From an uncultured Clostridia bacterium (GTDB lineage: Bacteria; Bacillota; Clostridia; Oscillospirales; Acutalibacteraceae): a stretch of 10,129 nucleotides of DNA. The position numbers and the translations under genes are program-made. The DNA lies in contig CAMMKL010000055.1 in NCBI GenBank assembly GCA_946497265.1, forward strand, positions 1-10,129, read 5' to 3'. Shown here piece after piece: positions 8,070-10,129 of this stretch; within the stretch, counting starts at the first letter, position 1, and every line of letters starts with the position of its first letter. Below the pieces are notes generated by a model. That model made no database searches. It was not told the origin of the DNA and saw only the letters and a list, made by a program, of their open reading frames with translations.

Positions 8070-8224
8070 ATTAAGAAAACCAAATTTTTCATCTGTTTTG
8101 CGGCGGGCGTGTTGCCGACGCTCTCGGCTACCTGTTCTTAATTCAAAAGCCGAAAAAGGCCGCAAGAGTCAATCCCGGCCAAGAAATAAGGGGCGTGGAA
8201 GGCTACATGGAATCGGTTTTACAG
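8070..8224 (+). pseudogene. Apparent remnant of a small lipoprotein gene
   Basis: Translated from 8070, the sequence gives KKTKFFICFAAGVL then PTLSATCS and a stop at 8139-8141: a basic N-terminus, hydrophobic core and lipobox-like ending, as in a lipoprotein signal peptide. The first codon is ATT, and no usable start lies upstream before a stop at 8061. Skipping one T at 8139 and one G at 8158 joins this to a coherent mature start, CSNSKAEKAARVNPGQ then EIRGVEGYMESV, with the Ser/Lys-rich linker usual after a lipidated cysteine. The frame then enters the terminator hairpin with no domain. Loss of the start, two frameshifts and missing downstream coding sequence point to a decayed gene. Sequencing error could explain the frameshifts but not all of these defects. 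The AGAGGG at 8048-8053 may be the old ribosome binding site. Confidence 0.45.
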
Positions 8225-8263
8225 AAGAAAGGCGGCGGGGCTTTTGAACCCCGCCGCTTTCTT
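8225..8263. terminator. Terminator of the GtrA-family gene, possibly bidirectional
   Basis: A nine-bp perfect GC stem (8232-8240 with 8249-8257) is extended by AAGAAA/TTTCTT pairing beyond one bulged G at 8231, around an eight-base loop. On the minus strand it is followed by CTTTCTTC and lies 17 bases past the stop of the membrane protein gene. On the plus strand the TTTCTT end could stop transcripts from the 7962 promoter. Confidence 0.8.
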
Positions 8264-8280
8264 GGAATGCGCAGCCGCGC

Positions 8281-8721
8281 TTATTTGCCATCCTTTTTGA
8301 AGATAACCCACTTGCTCAGCACGTAATTGACAAGGATAACGATGACGTTCATCCCGATTTTTGCAATGCCGAAAGCAACGCCCAAGCAGTCTACGAGCAG
8401 CCACATACCGGCAAGCTCCAAAAGCAGGGAGAAAAGGCGTGCGGAAACAAAGGCAGAAAGCTCACGCAATAGAAGCGATCCCTGCCAGCTCTTGCTTTCG
8501 AAGACATACAACTTATTGGTGACAAAAGCGAACGAGACGGAAATCACCCAAGAGATACAATTGGAGGTCAGGTTCAGCACCTCCGGCACCGCAATGGGAA
8601 GGGTGTGGTAGCACAAAACCGAAACCACCCAGCTGATGGCGGTTGTGAGCACACCGAACACAATATAAAGGATCGTTTCCTTATTGACCACTTTGTGAAA
8701 AAGAGATTTTATCCGCTCCAT
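8281..8721 (-). CDS. GtrA family membrane protein
   Basis: A 146-residue protein with four predicted membrane helices, near 16-38, 49-67, 84-110 and 115-141, and a basic N-terminus. Family hallmarks are the FAFVTNKLYVF segment (64-74) after helix two and the closing NYVLSKWVIFKK (132-143). GtrA-like proteins are thought to help move lipid-linked sugars across the membrane for cell-wall or surface glycan decoration. No glycosyltransferase gene, the usual partner, is adjacent here, so its pathway is not shown by context. ATG at 8721 has a moderate AAGGGA about ten bases upstream. It has its own promoter at 8751-8779 and ends at the hairpin at 8225-8263, so it is probably monocistronic. Confidence 0.88.
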   Translation of the reverse strand: MERIKSLFHKVVNKETILYIVFGVLTTAISWVVSVLCYHTLPIAVPEVLNLTSNCISWVISVSFAFVTNKLYVFESKSWQGSLLLRELSAFVSARLFSLLLELAGMWLLVDCLGVAFGIAKIGMNVIVILVNYVLSKWVIFKKDGK

Positions 8722-8750
8722 TTGTCAGAATCCCTTCTGTTTTATTTTCC

Positions 8751-8779
8751 AATATAGTGTATCATATTGCAGATTTCAA
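8751..8779 (-). promoter_or_regulatory. Promoter of the GtrA-family gene
   Basis: On the minus strand TTGAAA (8779-8774) and TATATT (8756-8751) are 17 bases apart. An overlapping alternative, TTGAAT with TACACT, also has a 17-base spacer. The site overlaps the divergent fumarase promoter, so the two RNA polymerases would compete. Confidence 0.6.
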
Positions 8780-8795
8780 TTCAATGCAGTAAAAT
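8767..8795 (+). promoter_or_regulatory. Putative promoter of the fumarase genes
   Basis: TAAAAT at 8790-8795 matches the -10 consensus at five of six positions, and TTGCAG at 8767-8772 is a weaker -35 element, 17 bases apart. The start would fall near 8802, giving a leader of about 27 bases that contains the GAGGG ribosome binding site at 8818-8822. Confidence 0.45.
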
Positions 8796-8828
8796 GAGAA
8801 AAGAAAACTCACCAAGCGAGGGCTGCCG

Positions 8829-9683
8829 ATGATGGAAATAAGAAAGATTAAAGCGCAGGCCGTTACTGAAACGGTCCGGCGCCTGTTTATGGATTGTAAT
8901 TATTACATAGGGGAGGACATTGAACGCGCCCTGCGCCAAGCCGAAGAGCGGGAAAGTTCTCCCGTAGGGCGCGAGGTGCTCGCGCAGCTTCTGGAAAACA
9001 ACCGGATCGCCGCCGAGGAACAGATCCCCCTTTGCCAGGATACCGGTATGGCGGTACTCTTTGTAGAATACGGCGACCATGTGGTTATGGAGGGCGGCGG
9101 TTTCCAGGATGCGGTGCAGGAGGGCGTGCGCCAAGCCTACCGGGACGGGTACCTGCGCAAATCGATGGTAGACGACCCGGTGATCGACCGGGTGAATACC
9201 GGCGACAATACCCCCGCCGTCATCTATACCGAAATTGTACCCGGAAATACCATTTCTATTCTGGCGGGAGGCAAAGGGTTCGGCAGTGAGAATATGTCGG
9301 CCATCCGGATGCTGACGCCTTCCAAGGGGCTTGACGGGGTGAAGCGGTTTATCCTGGATACAGTGTTTGCCGCCGGGCCGAACCCCTGCCCGCCCATTGT
9401 GGTAGGCGTGGGGATCGGGGGAACCTTTGAAAAGGCCGCCCAGCTGGCCAAAAAGGCGACCCTGCGTTCAATCGATACCCACAACAGCGACCCGCGTTAC
9501 GCCGCCCTGGAGGAGGAGCTGCTCCAGCAGATCAATAAAATGGGCTTCGGCCCGGCGGGCCTTGGCGGCAATACCACCGCTTTGGGGGTCAACATCGAGA
9601 CATACCCCACCCACATCGCCGGGATGCCGGTGGCGGTAAACATATGCTGCCATGCGGCGCGGCATAAAAGCGCGATTATTTGA
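8829..9683 (+). CDS. Class I fumarate hydratase (or L-tartrate dehydratase) alpha subunit
   Basis: A 284-residue subunit of an iron-sulfur hydro-lyase that interconverts fumarate and L-malate in the cytoplasm. Three conserved cysteines expected to hold the [4Fe-4S] cluster are visible: Cys69 in LCQDTGMA, Cys187 in GPNPCPP and Cys274 in ICCHAARH. Other family segments are NTGDNTPA (123-130), GKGFGSENMSA (148-158), VGVGIGGTFEKAA (192-204) and NIETYPTHIAG (255-265). The length equals that of stand-alone alpha subunits in anaerobes, and the beta subunit follows 16 bases downstream. GAGGG at 8818-8822 serves ATG at 8829; the adjacent ATG at 8832 is equally possible. The closely related tartrate dehydratase cannot be excluded by sequence reading alone. 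In a fermenting anaerobe it would serve the reductive branch of the citric acid cycle. Confidence 0.93.
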   Translation: MMEIRKIKAQAVTETVRRLFMDCNYYIGEDIERALRQAEERESSPVGREVLAQLLENNRIAAEEQIPLCQDTGMAVLFVEYGDHVVMEGGGFQDAVQEGVRQAYRDGYLRKSMVDDPVIDRVNTGDNTPAVIYTEIVPGNTISILAGGKGFGSENMSAIRMLTPSKGLDGVKRFILDTVFAAGPNPCPPIVVGVGIGGTFEKAAQLAKKATLRSIDTHNSDPRYAALEEELLQQINKMGFGPAGLGGNTTALGVNIETYPTHIAGMPVAVNICCHAARHKSAII

Positions 9684-9699
9684 GGGAGGGAATGCGAGG

Positions 9700-10129
9700 A
9701 TGCAGAAAAAAATACGCCTTCCTCTCACCGAGGAAAGCATAAAAAACCTGCGCGCAGGGGACAGCGTCCTGCTGACAGGGACCATACTGACCGGCCGGGA
9801 TGCAGCGCACAAGCGGCTGTACGAACGGCTGCAGGCGGGCAAGCCGCTGCCTGTGGAACTGCGTGGCGAAGTGATTTATTATGTCGGCCCGGCGCCCGCC
9901 AAACCGGGGTATGCGGTGGGCCCGGCCGGCCCTACGTCCAGTTATCGTATGGATGCCTACACGCCTGCTTTGCTGGATCTTGGGCTGAAAGGGATGATCG
10001 GTAAGGGGGCGCGTTCCCCGGAGGTGATAGAGGCCATCAAGCGCAACGGCTGCGTGTATTTTGCGGCTGTGGGGGGCGCGGCCGCCCTGATAGCCCGCAG
10101 CATCAAACAGGAGGAACTGCTCTGTTATG
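9700..10129 (+). CDS. Class I fumarate hydratase (or tartrate dehydratase) beta subunit, 3' end missing
   Basis: The first 143 codons of the partner subunit, cut by the right edge of the window; stand-alone beta subunits are usually about 180-190 residues, so roughly 40 are missing. Recognisable features are LRAGDSVLLTGTILTGRDAAH (split as 17-30 and 31-37), GPTSSYRMD (77-85), which corresponds to the family's GPTTSxRMD substrate-site loop, KGMIGKG (97-103), and VGGAAAL (124-130). Together with the alpha subunit it forms the active hydro-lyase. ATG at 9700 has GGAGGG at 9685-9690, nine bases upstream, and the gap to the alpha stop is only 16 bases, so both are translated from one mRNA. Confidence 0.93.
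   Translation, partial: MQKKIRLPLTEESIKNLRAGDSVLLTGTILTGRDAAHKRLYERLQAGKPLPVELRGEVIYYVGPAPAKPGYAVGPAGPTSSYRMDAYTPALLDLGLKGMIGKGARSPEVIEAIKRNGCVYFAAVGGAAALIARSIKQEELLCY

Overview
The window looks like chromosomal DNA from an anaerobic, moderately high-GC member of the Firmicutes, most likely class Clostridia. This is inferred from strong AGGAGG-type ribosome binding sites, frequent GTG/TTG starts, sigma-A-type promoters, a single-chain glycyl-tRNA synthetase, a two-subunit oxygen-labile class I fumarase and the protein sequences themselves. No marker in the window fixes the genus. There are no insertion sequences, phage genes, CRISPR arrays, tRNAs or rRNAs.

Left part (1-1540): the 5' end of a membrane acyltransferase-like gene (heparan-alpha-glucosaminide N-acetyltransferase/DUF1624 type) runs off the left edge on the minus strand. 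Divergent from it, an extended -10 promoter drives a two-gene plus-strand unit. Its genes encode a FlK-type hot-dog thioesterase and a HAD phosphatase, and it ends at a perfect 19-bp bidirectional terminator.

Middle part (1587-7750): a long minus-strand series reads, in transcription order, glyQS from its own promoter, a DcrB/PsbP-like lipoprotein (TTG start), a 594-residue lipoprotein with a C-terminal membrane anchor (GTG start) and what I read as a threefold internal repeat, a phosphoglycolate-phosphatase-like HAD enzyme, and a cytoplasmic formylglycine-type sulfatase. A probable terminator separates glyQS from the other four, which lie close enough together to be one transcript. The two lipoproteins act outside the membrane. 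The sulfatase has no signal peptide and would act on something already imported.

Right part (7750-10129): about 530 bases without an intact gene hold a well-formed plus-strand promoter and what appears to be a broken lipoprotein gene (signal peptide plus early mature region, two frameshifts, no start codon). Next come a bidirectional terminator and a minus-strand GtrA-family four-helix membrane protein. Divergent from that, across overlapping promoters, are the alpha subunit and most of the beta subunit of a class I fumarate hydratase (or related tartrate dehydratase), with its three iron-sulfur cysteines in place.

Most of the window is ordinary core genome. The least explained parts are the large repeat-containing lipoprotein and the gene-free stretch near 7.75-8.22 kb.
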